From: Pyrocephalus nanus
Taxonomy: Eukaryota > Chordata > Aves > Passeriformes > Tyrannidae
Direction of reading: 5' to 3'
DNA length: 64,000 nucleotides
Assembly (NCBI GenBank): GCA_038380795.1
Contig: CM076268.1
Coordinates: 15,070,001-15,134,000 of the forward strand
The notes below the pieces were generated by a model. That model had not been told where the DNA came from, searched no databases, and saw only the letters and a program-made list of their open reading frames with translations. Made by a program: the position numbers and the translations under genes. Positions within the stretch are counted from its first letter, which is position 1. Each line of letters starts with the position of its first letter. Positions 44,401 to 51,932 of this stretch are shown piece by piece.

Positions 44401-47400
44401 ATGCCATTTTTAAGAAAACAGAAGAGAAGCCTGTTGCGCAGTTAATATTAGGAGCCATGTAGAGAGTGGTGTCAGGCCCCAGGTGGGGGCCAGGCCAGCC
44501 CTGGGCTGGGGGCAGGTGTGACACTGAAGCCCCCCTTCTCTCCTATAATGGAGCAGAGAAGAAAAAAACCTTTAGAGAAGAACCTGAACAAGACGTGCTG
44601 CAAAGGAAATTCCGGCAGAGAGATAAAGTGTTCAAGGCCAAAGCTGCAGCAGGAGAGAGAAGTTCAAAGTGGGGAACTGCTTCTTCCCTCCCCTCTCTTT
44701 CTCTCTCCATTCAGCAGGGAAAAGACTGAAAAATAAATCCCTGCCACCTGTGGAAGATTACTGGGGTGAAGAGACACCCATACCGCTCATAGAGGAGCTT
44801 GTGGATGTACGAAGAAGCTGATACTTCATGAGAAGGCCTGAAATGAAACAAAGTCCTGCTGGAGGCTTGTAGGCCATGGAGAGACTTATGCCAAAGCAGA
44901 ACGGCTTGGGTAAGATGTTGGGATCTGAATGAGGGATCCATGCTGCTGCTGGAGATTTGTGACCCTAAGAGAGGCTTACACTGGAGCAAGACGGCTCAGG
45001 TAAGCTTGGGATCTCAGTGAGAGGTCCATCCTGGTGCTGCAGATTTGTGACCCTGAGTTGGGATCCAAGTGAAGGATCCATGCTGGTGCAGCTAAACTTG
45101 TGGCCCTGAGAGACAGCAGAGAATGGAGGACCTGTTGTTCGAGAGGTGGACTCACGATGGAGAAGTCTATCAAGGACTGTTTTCCTGTGGGAAGGGACCC
45201 CACAGGAAGCAGGGGTGGACTCAAAAGCCATTATCCCCTATGACTCTGTGGTGAAGATCCATGGTAGGCAAGTGTCCCCTTGCAGTCCATGGGAGAGAAG
45301 ACCTTCAGGGCCTGGGTAACCCCCCAGCCTCCAGTCTTAGCCCAGGAGGGGTTCAGGCCCAGCCCTGAGGCCGACATAGAGAGAGAGAGAAAGAGGAATA
45401 GTTCCAGCTGCAACGAAAAGGAGTTGTCGTCCTAGAGATAACAGAAGAAAAGCTTTTGAGTGCTGCAAAGTTATTTTAAAGACCTGGAGCTCTGAAAATG
45501 GAGAATGAGACTGCTTCTCCTCCTTGAACTGATACAAAGGGGGGAGGGATATTTCTGTAAATACATAGTACTTTTACCTGATTAGAATTACTGTAGATAA
45601 AGTTCTTTAGTTTGCTTTTTTTTATCTTGCTAGTAATAAATTCTAATATTATTTTCCCCAACCAGATCTCTTTTGTCTGCATAAACCTTCTCTCAACTTA
45701 GAGTAATTGTGAAGGGGGTGAGAAAAAATTGACCCAGAGCAAAACCACAACAACCTCTCAAACACAAGTTTCAGCAGCTGCACTGGGGACTGACTTGCAA
45801 CACACTACAACTTTTTGTCAGGACAATACACACATATTAGCCCAAATTTTTGTATTTTTTCATGGCATGCCTTTAATGCATTTAATTATAATGTGAATTA
45901 CTTCCTTTTCTTATTTCTCTCCTTTTTTGTATTTATAGACTATTTTTCTGTCCTCAGTAAGTTACTTCTTAACTGATTAGTGTATGCTTCAATAGTTTTT
46001 CATAAATCACTCCAGTCTCTTAATGTGATTCATTATTATTCATTGTATCAGTAACTCTGTCACATTGTCAAAAGCCATCTAGAATTATCTAGTAATTATG
46101 TTCTCAAAAATAGATTAAATATTCCAGGAACAGTCACATAAAATTTCACATACAGTCTCATAATTTCGATGTCCTTTGCAATGCCTGCAAAATTTATGTA
46201 TTTTTTTACTGAAAACACGAAACTAACTTCATAACCCCAGCCATTTCTTAAACCTTGTTCACAATTTCTAAACTTCTTTTTCCTTTGCATTGAATAATCT
46301 GTATATTTATCTTATTTTTCGGTTTCTATTAGTGTGACTTTTTAGCTTCTTAAAGTTTTCTTTAGCAATATTTTTCTCAGTTGTTTTTTCTCTTCTATAT
46401 ACCATTTTATTCAGGTTTATTTATGACAATACTGTATATCTTTGCCTTTAAAAAGTAATGGTAATGTGGTCATGTTAATTTTTGAAATTTTATTCAAATT
46501 AGGTGTTTGAATTTTAAAAAGTTTATTTAAGTTTGAAATGATTACAAAAAAATATTCTCTGTGACGTTTATTCTCTCTATTAATAAAATTTCAAAGATAT
46601 ACCAGAATCTGCAACATGTGTTCCGGCAAAACAAAGATCTATCTTTCTGGGTTAACACAAGCGTGAATTAAAACTTCCAAAGCTCTGGCCAAGGAGATGG
46701 CCTAAGTTTGTATCAGCACCTGAGCTGTGTCTCAAATTTACCAAACTATGTCTGCAACAAAGATGTCTTTCAAATGTACTTTCCTCCCTATTTTTTCTTT
46801 TCCCTGCTTCCCCTTCAACATCTTTTGATTAAACATGAAGCAGTTCTATAGAAGTGCATGGAAAATTTTAATTAGTTTAAGAAAGAGGGTGATAATTCTG
46901 GCATTCTTTTTATTGCCTGATGAGAAACTCAATTTGTCTGGTGTATCTAGAAGATAGGCTTTAAAGTTGTGAACAAATAAGCTTTTCCTTGATGTGAGCT
47001 GTACTTTCTTTTCTTGGCTTTTCTATTTCAGTCCATTTAATTTTCTTTATAAAAGCAAAACTGTCTTTGAATGATGGTTACCAAGAGAAATAAGGCACCT
47101 GCTTTCATTTGTACTCTTATCTACTCTTTTCTTATTTTTGGAGTTTTACAGACAATACCATTTTTGGTTTTGGGGTTTTTTTCTCTTCCAGATTGGAGAT
47201 GCTCTTATTGAAATTGCCAGCAATATAATGTTGGTTGATGACCATGTGTTGTGGATGGCCCAAAAGGAAGACAAAGCCTGCACCAGGATTGTACGATGTG
47301 TGGAACACATTGCAAGTCAAATATTGACCAACAATGTTCAAGTTATATCTAAGGTATTTAATAAAATTACAAAACTTTGTGTAAGATTTTTTTTGTCTTG

Positions 47401-50400
47401 AATTCTATTTGGAAGACCAAAGTATTTTTTAAAGTCTCACAGATAGTATTTAAAAATGGTTTTCTTTATTTGATCAATTTTATTTATTGTTACAGTAGAG
47501 TGTTCACAACATTAACTTTCTAGTGTTCTTATTATTTACTTGGTTTCTATTTTTATTGCCACTACAGTATATCGGTTTATTTTGAAAGGTCAAAGTTGAG
47601 TGAGAGAGTGAAATTTTTAAGTAAAGACAACATGATTCCTTGTTGCCTGAAGATTTTAATATGCTTTTCTGAGAGAATTCTAGACAATTCTTGCTTAAAG
47701 CATTTAGAAGATTATCAAAATAGGTCTATCATGTCATAAACATTACTGATTTGGGGTTAGTTTTAGTTTATTGAAGCAAACTGTAGCTGTTTGAATTATA
47801 TTTTTTTTTATTCCTCCGCCTTCATCTACACAAATCTGCCACTTGGATACTGAGAGGCTGACATTTGGACACTGAGGCACTGTCTTTTTGACAGTTTCAA
47901 CATCTAAATAGCAGAAATACATTGAAATCAAAAGTTTGAAACTTACCCTTTTAGAAGTTTAGGTAAATATTTCAAAGCCTTATCTCTCCTTGGCTTATTT
48001 TGCGTGCTTGCTTGATTTTAAACAACCGTTATTCTTTTCTCAATTGTCCACTGCATTTACATGAAAATACTATTTAAAAGTGAGTTTAGGTACCATTTCA
48101 ATTATAGCAATAATGTATAAAAGTAAAAGGAAAAAAAAAGGAATTGTAAGCTGAGCTGAATTATTGAGTGAGCCAAATAACATAATAGCCTTAGTTCCTT
48201 CACTGTGTGTTTTTAGAAAAGCAGTCTTTCAAACAAAGACAAAAATATGTTGGAATGTTTTCTAAAGGAAGGTTTTTATTTAATTTGCATTTACATAAAA
48301 GAACCAAATTTGCCAAAAGTATATTAAATACATAGAGACAATAGTGTCCCTTGTAGAAGTATTTTGCAATGTGATAGCTAGGAGGGCTCTGTTGTTTTAC
48401 ACTCAAATTTCTTTTAAATGTCAAGTGACAAAGGCTTTTTTTTTTTTTTTTTTTTTTGGTCACTGCTTCAGGAAGCTGTTGACATTACTGAAAACAGTAA
48501 TTTTAGGTACGTCGATGTACTCAGTAGTTCTGTGTACTCAAATGAAGACCTGTGTCACTAACTGTTTGGCCATGCTTTGTTTTTTTTGCTTCTTACGGTT
48601 TTCTGTAGGAGAATTAGTTTACTGTTGAGAGCAATTTCTAAATAAATAAAGCTGTGGAGTATTTCTGGTGTCATCTCATTCAATAGCAAACACGTCTGTT
48701 CCTTTGGGAGGCCAGCCAGCAAACTGTCTCACAGAAATTGCATCTATTTACTTTATATTGGGATACAGCAAATAAAAGCTTAGGTAGCCAGTAGCTTATA
48801 GTACAATTTCCAAAAAAAAGAGTAACTCTGTAAGTTGTGTCAGCTGTTGAAGCATAGAATCATTTAGCTTGGAAAAGACTTTTAAGATCATTGAATCACA
48901 CCATTAACTGAGCACTGCCGGGTCCACCACTAAGCCATGTCCCTAAGTGCCACGTCTCGTGCATGACTGTGTTCCAGCATAGAAAAGCTACCTGGGAGCC
49001 ATGACTGTTACTTCTTTATCAGTTTCGGGGCGACAAAAATGTTTTTGCCGTTCCATGAGGTTGTGGAATGACTGATTTCAAGGTCAGAAATATAGCAGGA
49101 TGGATAACTTTGTTTCGATCTTCTAAAGTTTCCCTTGCTGTGTAATGGCATACAAAACATGCTGCAGGTAGAGGGACCACTGGCAGCCAGGGGTGCCTGG
49201 GCAACCAAGTGCTCTTGGGTTGGGTCTGTATGGCTAGCACACCCAAATGAATTCCTCTTCAGTGTTGTTGTGAGGCACTTCTTTGCTCCTGCTTTTGTTT
49301 TATTTCTTTGTATTCATGTCAGATGTGCAGTTTGAAAAGGAAGATTTCCTTTTGATAACAACAAATGATGGTAAAACTTACCTCAATTCTTCTTTCTCAG
49401 ACATGCAATAATTTTAAAACCCAGGCCCTGAAAAGCTTTCATTTAACTCTCCAGCCATTGAGACTGCCAGAGTATTTTAGACAGCGTAGCTCTTTGCTTG
49501 TGCTCTCAGCACGTGCAGCCTTCAGCACTGCTCTCAGCGTACCCAGGTAACAGTCCCCTTTGGTCCTGCTGAGTGGTGCCTTTATCAGAGGTTTAAGAAA
49601 TGAGCAAACAAATCATTTTCTGCATCTGTACTGCTTAGAGACAGGATTAACTGAAGCTTGTTTCCATGGATAATTTTGCTCTGGGTTCATCCGTAACCCT
49701 TTTGTAGCTCATTTTGCAATCCTACATAATGAACACTGGTTCGCCTTGCATTTTACCTGTCTTTTTCTATGTGCTGAGAATGTTTGGACACTGTTTGGAC
49801 ATTATAATGTTTGGACATTATAATTTACTTTACAAGTAAATTTTGGAGTTGGAAAAGCCCAAATGATTAAAGAATTTAATATTCAAAATTTGAAAATAGG
49901 GTTCACTGTTGAGAAATTACTTGTATCTTCATATAGCATTATCCAGCAATCATTTTGTTCGCCACTACCCCACCAATGCAGTGTTATGCCCATTGTATAA
50001 CAGAAAACATGAAGCTATGAATAATTAAGTGGGGTTTTCCAAGATTATAGAAAACCTGTTAACCACAGGACCTTTAACTGGCTCATGGAGCTTGATTCCT
50101 GTTATATGGATTATAGCATTCTGTAAGGAGTACATTCTGTAACTCCTTGAAAGGCTATCTACAAATGGTACAAAAAATTGCACAGGTAAACCTCATTTCA
50201 GATTTTTTTGGACTTTTCAACAGACACTAGATTTTTAATGCAAAAGTTTTTTGATTCTTACTGATCTTTATTCAATCTTTATTGAATTTTTATTCAAGTG
50301 TAGAAAAAAATCATCAAGCAAGGACAGAAGAGTTAGAAATTTCATATGAAAGGGGAAGATTTTAGGAATTTAGAAACAACTGAAAAGAATCTTTAGGGTA

Positions 50401-51932
50401 CTTTTACTTTATTAGTAGAAATATATTATTTATATATTAAAAGTATTAGAATATATTGTAAGCTTCTGGATTTTGTGTAATTTTGACAAAAAGTAAAATA
50501 AACTGCTTAATGAGACTTCAGTACGTTCATTTTGGAAATATGCAGAATCCCCAGTGACTAAAGAAGGTGCATTCAAAAACCATTTGATAAGTTCAAAAGA
50601 ATACTGGCAAGTCATGCACTGTATCTCATGCTAAAATTTAATTTGTTCTGGTACCATGATTTTTATACAGTTAAGCTACCCTTTATCCTGCCCTTATTTT
50701 TTCATACAAAACATGTTCTTTAAATTAATTTATTAGTATGAATTAATGCTGTTTTCTTCAGCGATGTCATTTCTTGTCAGCAAAATGTGCCAAATTCTGA
50801 AGGATTCACACCAGTTTTTAGTAAGTAGATTGACAGTACTTCTGTACTGCTAGCTTGCATAACAGAAGCAAGTACAGTAATGTGAATCTGCTCCTTTGGT
50901 ACACTTACCTGTCTGCTAAAGTTGCTGGTTTGTGTGGCTTAACTCAGGTATCTTTATGTTGCAGTCAATATGTAAAATACATACACTCACAGATCACTGA
51001 ACAATCTATGCCTGGAAGCAGAAACCTTATAGTCCTATTGGTCTGGTACCAGTCTAAGCTAATCAACCTGATTATAATACGAGCTGTTTATCTCATGCAC
51101 AGGCCTGTGATGAAATGTAAATACTAGTTTAAGGACAGAGATGCATATCTGCACTCTGCTACAACCTCCATGTAGGCAATTCACCTTGTCAAAGAGTAGG
51201 CCACAAACCTACCTGCAACATGGTCTTGCCTTGAACCACATAGTCATGTTCAATATCATAATAAAATATGATCTATTAAAAAAAATATTCAACCACTAAA
51301 TAGCTAAGGTTTCTGTTTCATTTCTGGGGTAGAAACCACATCCTTGGTCATTTTTTTAAATAATTCTTACACCTGCTGTCTCTAGTTCTTTTTATAACTG
51401 TATTACTTTAATTCCAGATTCTATTGAGGTTAATAATGACACAATTGCAAAACTGATATAATAGTAACTAATATAACTGATGTAAACTGTTACAGTCCTA
51501 TGGAAGGAAGATTTAAGCAAACCCACTATGCTCTTGTACAATTCTATATCCTATTTTTAAATAAATTCTGTTTTCTTTTTCAGCCCATGAATTTATATAG
51601 AAGTCTATAAGTGCACAATCAGCTATAAAGTATATGCAGTAAATACACAATGCACATAGAATAATGCAATTATGGCTGATGACTTCATGACATAACTGTT
51701 CTCAATGTTCTTACAGGTATCTCGTAATATTGCTCTGGAAGCCTTTATGATCAAGCCATCTAGTTTCACAGGAATGACTTGCACTGCCTTCCAAAAAATA
51801 TCTGCAAATTCTGACAAGGCAGCAATGCCTGAGTTGGGAAGATGGGAAGCAAATCACCATCCTGATCTGTATTTGAATTTCAAGTGCAACACTGGCAATC
51901 TGAATGGTTCTTTGGTGAATTCTTCTACCAGG
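8335..51932 (+). CDS. ADGRA1: Adhesion GPCR subfamily A (ADGRA) gene, ectodomain part; eight exons, both ends outside the window
   Basis: This is the spliced gene model: 8335-8406, 9167-9330, 24563-24776, 37753-37917, 41268-41466, 42640-42789, 47192-47353 and 51717-51932. All junctions are GT-AG and phases agree at every join, giving about 447 residues without a stop. Domain order is LRR, LRRCT, Ig-like, hormone-receptor motif, then start of GAIN, which is specific to ADGRA receptors. ADGRA proteins are membrane receptors; ADGRA2 works in Wnt7 signalling and ADGRA3 in planar polarity. Signature stretches include [41 protein letters not shown] and SNIMLVD. Compared with remembered human sequences, [26 protein letters not shown] and EDKAC match ADGRA2 better than ADGRA3, yet overall divergence looks paralogue-like. 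I favour ADGRA1 with a retained ectodomain; ADGRA2 or ADGRA3 remain possible. Start codon, GPS and 7TM exons are not in the window. Confidence is high for family and about half for the symbol. Confidence 0.6.
8407..9166 (+). other. Intron between LRR and LRRCT exons
   Basis: This is a 760-bp GT-AG intron, the shortest in the window. It includes a short TA-rich tract near 8668-8690. No other feature was seen. Confidence 0.85.
9167..9330 (+). CDS. ADGRA exon: LRR C-terminal cap (LRRCT)
   Basis: This 164-bp exon lies between acceptor TTTCTAG and donor GTGAGT. It reads [20 protein letters not shown], then NAS (an N-glycosylation sequon), then CAYPSALRG and NLKENQLIC. Four cysteines (CDC, CAYP, LIC) and CDCxLxW are the LRRCT signature; this cap closes the LRR solenoid. 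The spacing agrees with ADGRA2 and ADGRA3. It starts 760 bp after the LRR exon and ends in phase 1 (one base, G), which with the CT of the Ig exon makes Ala. The open frame running upstream and downstream of these limits is intron. Confidence 0.92.
12325..12350 (+). repeat. (TTTA)n microsatellite
   Basis: About six uninterrupted copies of ATTT/TTTA in the long intron. Confidence 0.95.
16237..16249 (+). repeat. Homopolymer run of 13 G
   Basis: There are thirteen consecutive G in an otherwise AT-rich intron. Length is likely variable, and the run is prone to sequencing error. Confidence 0.9.
17296..17485 (-). mobile_element. CR1 LINE 3' fragment, reverse orientation
   Basis: Read on the + strand it starts AGAATCATAGAATCA, then TTGGAAAAGACCTCTGAGAT and AAGTCCAACCC, and ends CTGGGCAGCCTGTTCCAATG. 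This is the reverse complement of the CR1 3' untranslated end. CR1 copies are usually 5'-truncated, as here. Confidence 0.92.
17620..18089 (+). mobile_element. CR1 LINE 3' fragment, forward orientation
   Basis: The fragment begins near GTTGCAGTGGGCCCAGAGGA and passes through AAGAAAGGCTGAAGGAGTTC and GGTGAGACACTGG. It ends AGGTCCCTTCCAACCCAAAT followed by CATTCTATG, the CR1 tail octamer region. It sits about 130 bp from the minus-oriented copy, so the two form a tail-out inverted pair. Confidence 0.93.
24250..24335 (+). mobile_element. Short CR1 3'-tail remnant
   Basis: The segment GATCCATTCCAACCTCATCC with CATTCTGTGA resembles the CR1 terminal motif GGTCCCTTCCAACC...ATTCTATGA. It is short and diverged. 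It lies about 230 bp before the Ig exon. Confidence 0.6.
24563..24776 (+). CDS. ADGRA exon: Ig-like domain, N-terminal part
   Basis: This 214-bp exon follows a long pyrimidine tract and CCCTGCAG, and precedes donor GTAACA. It begins [19 protein letters not shown] and continues GDRLPFQC (first Ig cysteine), an NTT sequon and VHWYH (core Ig tryptophan). It then reads [19 protein letters not shown]. The RQVVFxGDxLPFQC block is strongly diagnostic of ADGRA receptors. It ends with two bases (CG) completed by T of the next exon, giving Arg where relatives usually have Ser. There are two adjacent cysteines (24760-24765) where remembered ADGRA2 and ADGRA3 sequences have one. A 15-kb intron precedes it and a 13-kb intron follows. 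Confidence 0.95.
27765..27840 (+). mobile_element. Possible degraded CR1 3' tail
   Basis: TACTAGACTATC...GATCCCAATAAG...TTCCAACTT...ATTCTAGGATTCTGTGA loosely follows the CR1 end (ACTAGATGATC...TTCCAACC...ATTCTATGATTCTGTGA). It is decayed, so confidence is moderate. Confidence 0.45.
28961..29035 (+). repeat. Tandem duplication of about 37 bp
   Basis: TATGTTGGTAGGTTGGATAC...AGTTCAGA is followed directly by TATGTGTTGGCAGGTTGGAT...AGTTCAGG. These are two diverged copies side by side. Confidence 0.8.
33306..33595 (-). mobile_element. CR1 LINE 3' fragment, reverse orientation
   Basis: The + strand shows ATCATAGAATTTTTAAGGTT, TGAAAAAGCCTCTAAGATCA, CCTGGGCAGCCAGTTCCAAT and GAGGCCATTTCCTCTCATCC. All are characteristic of a reverse-complement CR1 3' region. 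Divergence is moderate. Any ORF here is a shadow of the element. Confidence 0.93.
36265..37057 (+). mobile_element. CR1 LINE, longest copy, with remnant of the reverse-transcriptase ORF 3' end
   Basis: About 0.8 kb, forward orientation. The first 300 bp keep an open frame with [37 protein letters not shown] and REVILP, which match the C-terminal end of the CR1 ORF2 polyprotein. A normal CR1 3' region follows (CTTGAGAAGAAAAGACTCC, GGTGAGACACTGGAACAGC, CCCTTTCAACCCAAACCATT). It is 5'-truncated and so cannot retrotranspose. The exact 5' boundary is uncertain by some 30 bp. Confidence 0.95.
37753..37917 (+). CDS. ADGRA exon: Ig-like domain, C-terminal part, and linker with a KGD tripeptide
   Basis: This 165-bp exon lies between acceptor TTTTTATAG and donor GTATGA. 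It reads [25 protein letters not shown] is the Ig DxGxYxC-type motif carrying the second disulphide cysteine. NNS and NST sequons follow, then [18 protein letters not shown] and NNKGDF. The final two bases (AG) join G of the next exon to make Arg, so the linker runs into RWPKTLAG. CPxERVxNNxGDFRWP joins the Ig and hormone-receptor domains in all ADGRA receptors I remember. Human ADGRA2 has RGD here; this gene has KGD (37904-37912), as in human ADGRA3. Confidence 0.95.
37918..41267 (+). other. 3.35-kb intron between Ig and HormR exons
   Basis: It is GT-AG bounded and AT-rich. No repeat family or additional exon was recognised. Confidence 0.85.
41268..41466 (+). CDS. ADGRA exon: hormone-receptor motif (HormR)
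   Basis: This 199-bp exon lies between acceptor TTTATAG and donor GTAATG. Its first base completes Arg, then it reads [19 protein letters not shown], later [19 protein letters not shown] and [10 protein letters not shown]. Cysteines at AYHPC, RKC and SEC, with GRW between, are the HormR pattern; the CNRT and NYS segments are N-glycosylation sequons. CLQYSF with no insertion matches the remembered human ADGRA2 form better than the human ADGRA3 form. The exon ends in phase 0, which begins the run of phase-0 GAIN exons. Confidence 0.95.
41467..42639 (+). other. 1.17-kb intron between HormR and GAIN exons
   Basis: It is GT-AG bounded. It contains an A-rich run near 41820-41834 and an old minus-strand CR1 fragment at about 42105-42390. 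Confidence 0.85.
42105..42390 (-). mobile_element. Old CR1 LINE fragment, reverse orientation
   Basis: The + strand shows CTCTGAGGATGGAGGCTGCA, CAACTTCTGTGGGTAACCTG, TTCAAATGCCTGACTGTCCT and CACCATGCACCACTGT, which resemble older CR1 subfamilies in reverse complement. It lies 250 bp upstream of the GAIN exon at 42640. Confidence 0.8.
42640..42789 (+). CDS. ADGRA exon: start of the GAIN domain
   Basis: This 150-bp, 50-codon exon is in phase 0 at both ends, between acceptor TATTTTCAG and donor GTAAGA. It reads [19 protein letters not shown] (NLT sequon), then [17 protein letters not shown] and FVDEVED. Relatives have closely similar INxTNAxxxARQLxAYTxEAxxFSDxMDV segments; this is the helical GAIN subdomain A. 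The Met that begins the exon is internal, not a translation start. It starts 1.17 kb after the HormR exon, with an old CR1 fragment in that intron. Confidence 0.93.
44291..44295 (+). repeat. Target-site duplication, left copy (ACCTC)
   Basis: ACCTC immediately precedes the TGTCATGG end of the LTR-like element and is repeated exactly after its ACAACA end. Confidence 0.75.
44857..45114 (+). repeat. Diverged tandem repeat of about 88 bp inside the LTR
   Basis: A unit with GAGAGACTTATGCCAAAGCA, ACGGCTTGGGTAAG, GGATCTGAATGAGGGATCCA and GGAGATTTGTGACCCTAA (from 44879) recurs from 44968 and partially from 45054. A partial copy precedes it. This gives roughly three copies with substitutions and small indels. 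Confidence 0.75.
45635..45640 (+). promoter_or_regulatory. Polyadenylation signal AATAAA inside the LTR
   Basis: The hexamer sits about 110 bp before the 3' edge of the element and in the same orientation as the host gene. It fits an LTR polyadenylation signal. Actual use is not shown by the sequence. Confidence 0.5.
45753..45757 (+). repeat. Target-site duplication, right copy (ACCTC)
   Basis: ACCTC immediately follows the 3' end of the LTR-like element and matches the left copy exactly. Confidence 0.75.
47192..47353 (+). CDS. ADGRA exon: GAIN domain, helical part
   Basis: This 162-bp, 54-codon exon is in phase 0 at both ends, between acceptor TTCTCTTCCAG and donor GTATTT. It reads [20 protein letters not shown], then [21 protein letters not shown] and NNVQVISK. 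ASNxMLxDExxLWxAQxExKACxRIV is the most conserved segment of the ADGRA GAIN region. The EDKACTRIV version is nearer the remembered ADGRA2 sequence (EDKACSRIV) than ADGRA3 (EAKACSRIV). The preceding intron holds the LTR insertion at 44296-45752. Confidence 0.95.
48436..48457 (+). repeat. Poly-T run (22 T)
   Basis: An uninterrupted T tract in intron, 400 bp before a CR1 fragment. No element was recognised in front of it in either orientation. Confidence 0.9.
48852..48975 (-). mobile_element. CR1 LINE 3' fragment, reverse orientation
   Basis: The + strand shows CATAGAATCATTTAGCTTGG, AAAAGACTTTTAAGATCATT, CACTGCCGGGTCCACCACTA and CCATGTCCCTAAGTGCCACG. This is the reverse complement of a CR1 3' end. 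The inner boundary is approximate. Confidence 0.92.
49781..49826 (+). repeat. Short tandem repeat, 16-bp unit
   Basis: TGTTTGGACATTATAA occurs twice in tandem, preceded by a shortened copy TGTTTGGACAC. Confidence 0.8.
51717..51932 (+). CDS. ADGRA exon: GAIN domain, beginning of the beta-rich part
   Basis: This 216-bp, 72-codon exon is in phase 0 at both ends, between acceptor GTTCTTACAG and a strong donor GTAAGT. It reads [28 protein letters not shown], then a variable linker, NFKCNTGN, and NGS and NSS sequons. Family relatives share xxNxALEAYxIKxxxxxGxTCTxFQ. The variable middle section is where ADGRA paralogues also differ. This is the last exon I can recognise. The expected following exon (the IQLPPSLF-type segment) was not found in the remaining 12 kb. 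Confidence 0.94.

Larger units (their letters stand above)
44296..45752 (+). mobile_element. Solo-LTR-like element (bird endogenous retrovirus family) with 5-bp target-site duplication
   Basis: This 1457-bp block is clearly GC-richer than its surroundings. It starts TGTCATGGTTTTGCCC and ends GAGCAAAACCACAACA; the ends are imperfect inverted repeats about 16 bases long, bounded by TG...CA. It is flanked on both sides by ACCTC (44291-44295 and 45753-45757), a 5-bp target-site duplication. An AATAAA lies at 45635-45640, about 110 bp before the 3' end, where an LTR R/U5 junction would be expected in + orientation. No gag, pol or env coding was seen, so it is a solo LTR or non-autonomous derivative. 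Open frames inside it are not considered genes. The TIR-like ends leave a DNA transposon as a less likely alternative. Confidence 0.75.
42790..47191 (+). other. 4.4-kb intron between GAIN exons, carrying the LTR insertion
   Basis: It is GT-AG bounded. A third of it is the GC-richer LTR block at 44296-45752; the rest is AT-rich, with an imperfect AAATTATA repeat near 44040-44080. No other coding segment was recognised. Confidence 0.85.
47354..51716 (+). other. 4.36-kb intron between GAIN exons
   Basis: It is GT-AG bounded. It contains a 22-base T run at 48436-48457, a minus-strand CR1 fragment at 48852-48975 and a small 16-bp tandem repeat at 49781-49826. The stretch 49000-49350 is less AT-rich, but I do not recognise it. 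Confidence 0.85.

Noticed and set aside
44236..45682. Dense cluster of overlapping open frames on both strands
   Set aside because: Explained by the GC-richer LTR, which has fewer stop codons. None resembles a gene product.
49000..49350. Less AT-rich stretch next to a CR1 fragment, with open frames on both strands
   Set aside because: Could be a continuation of a repeat or a processed remnant, but no motif supports any identity.
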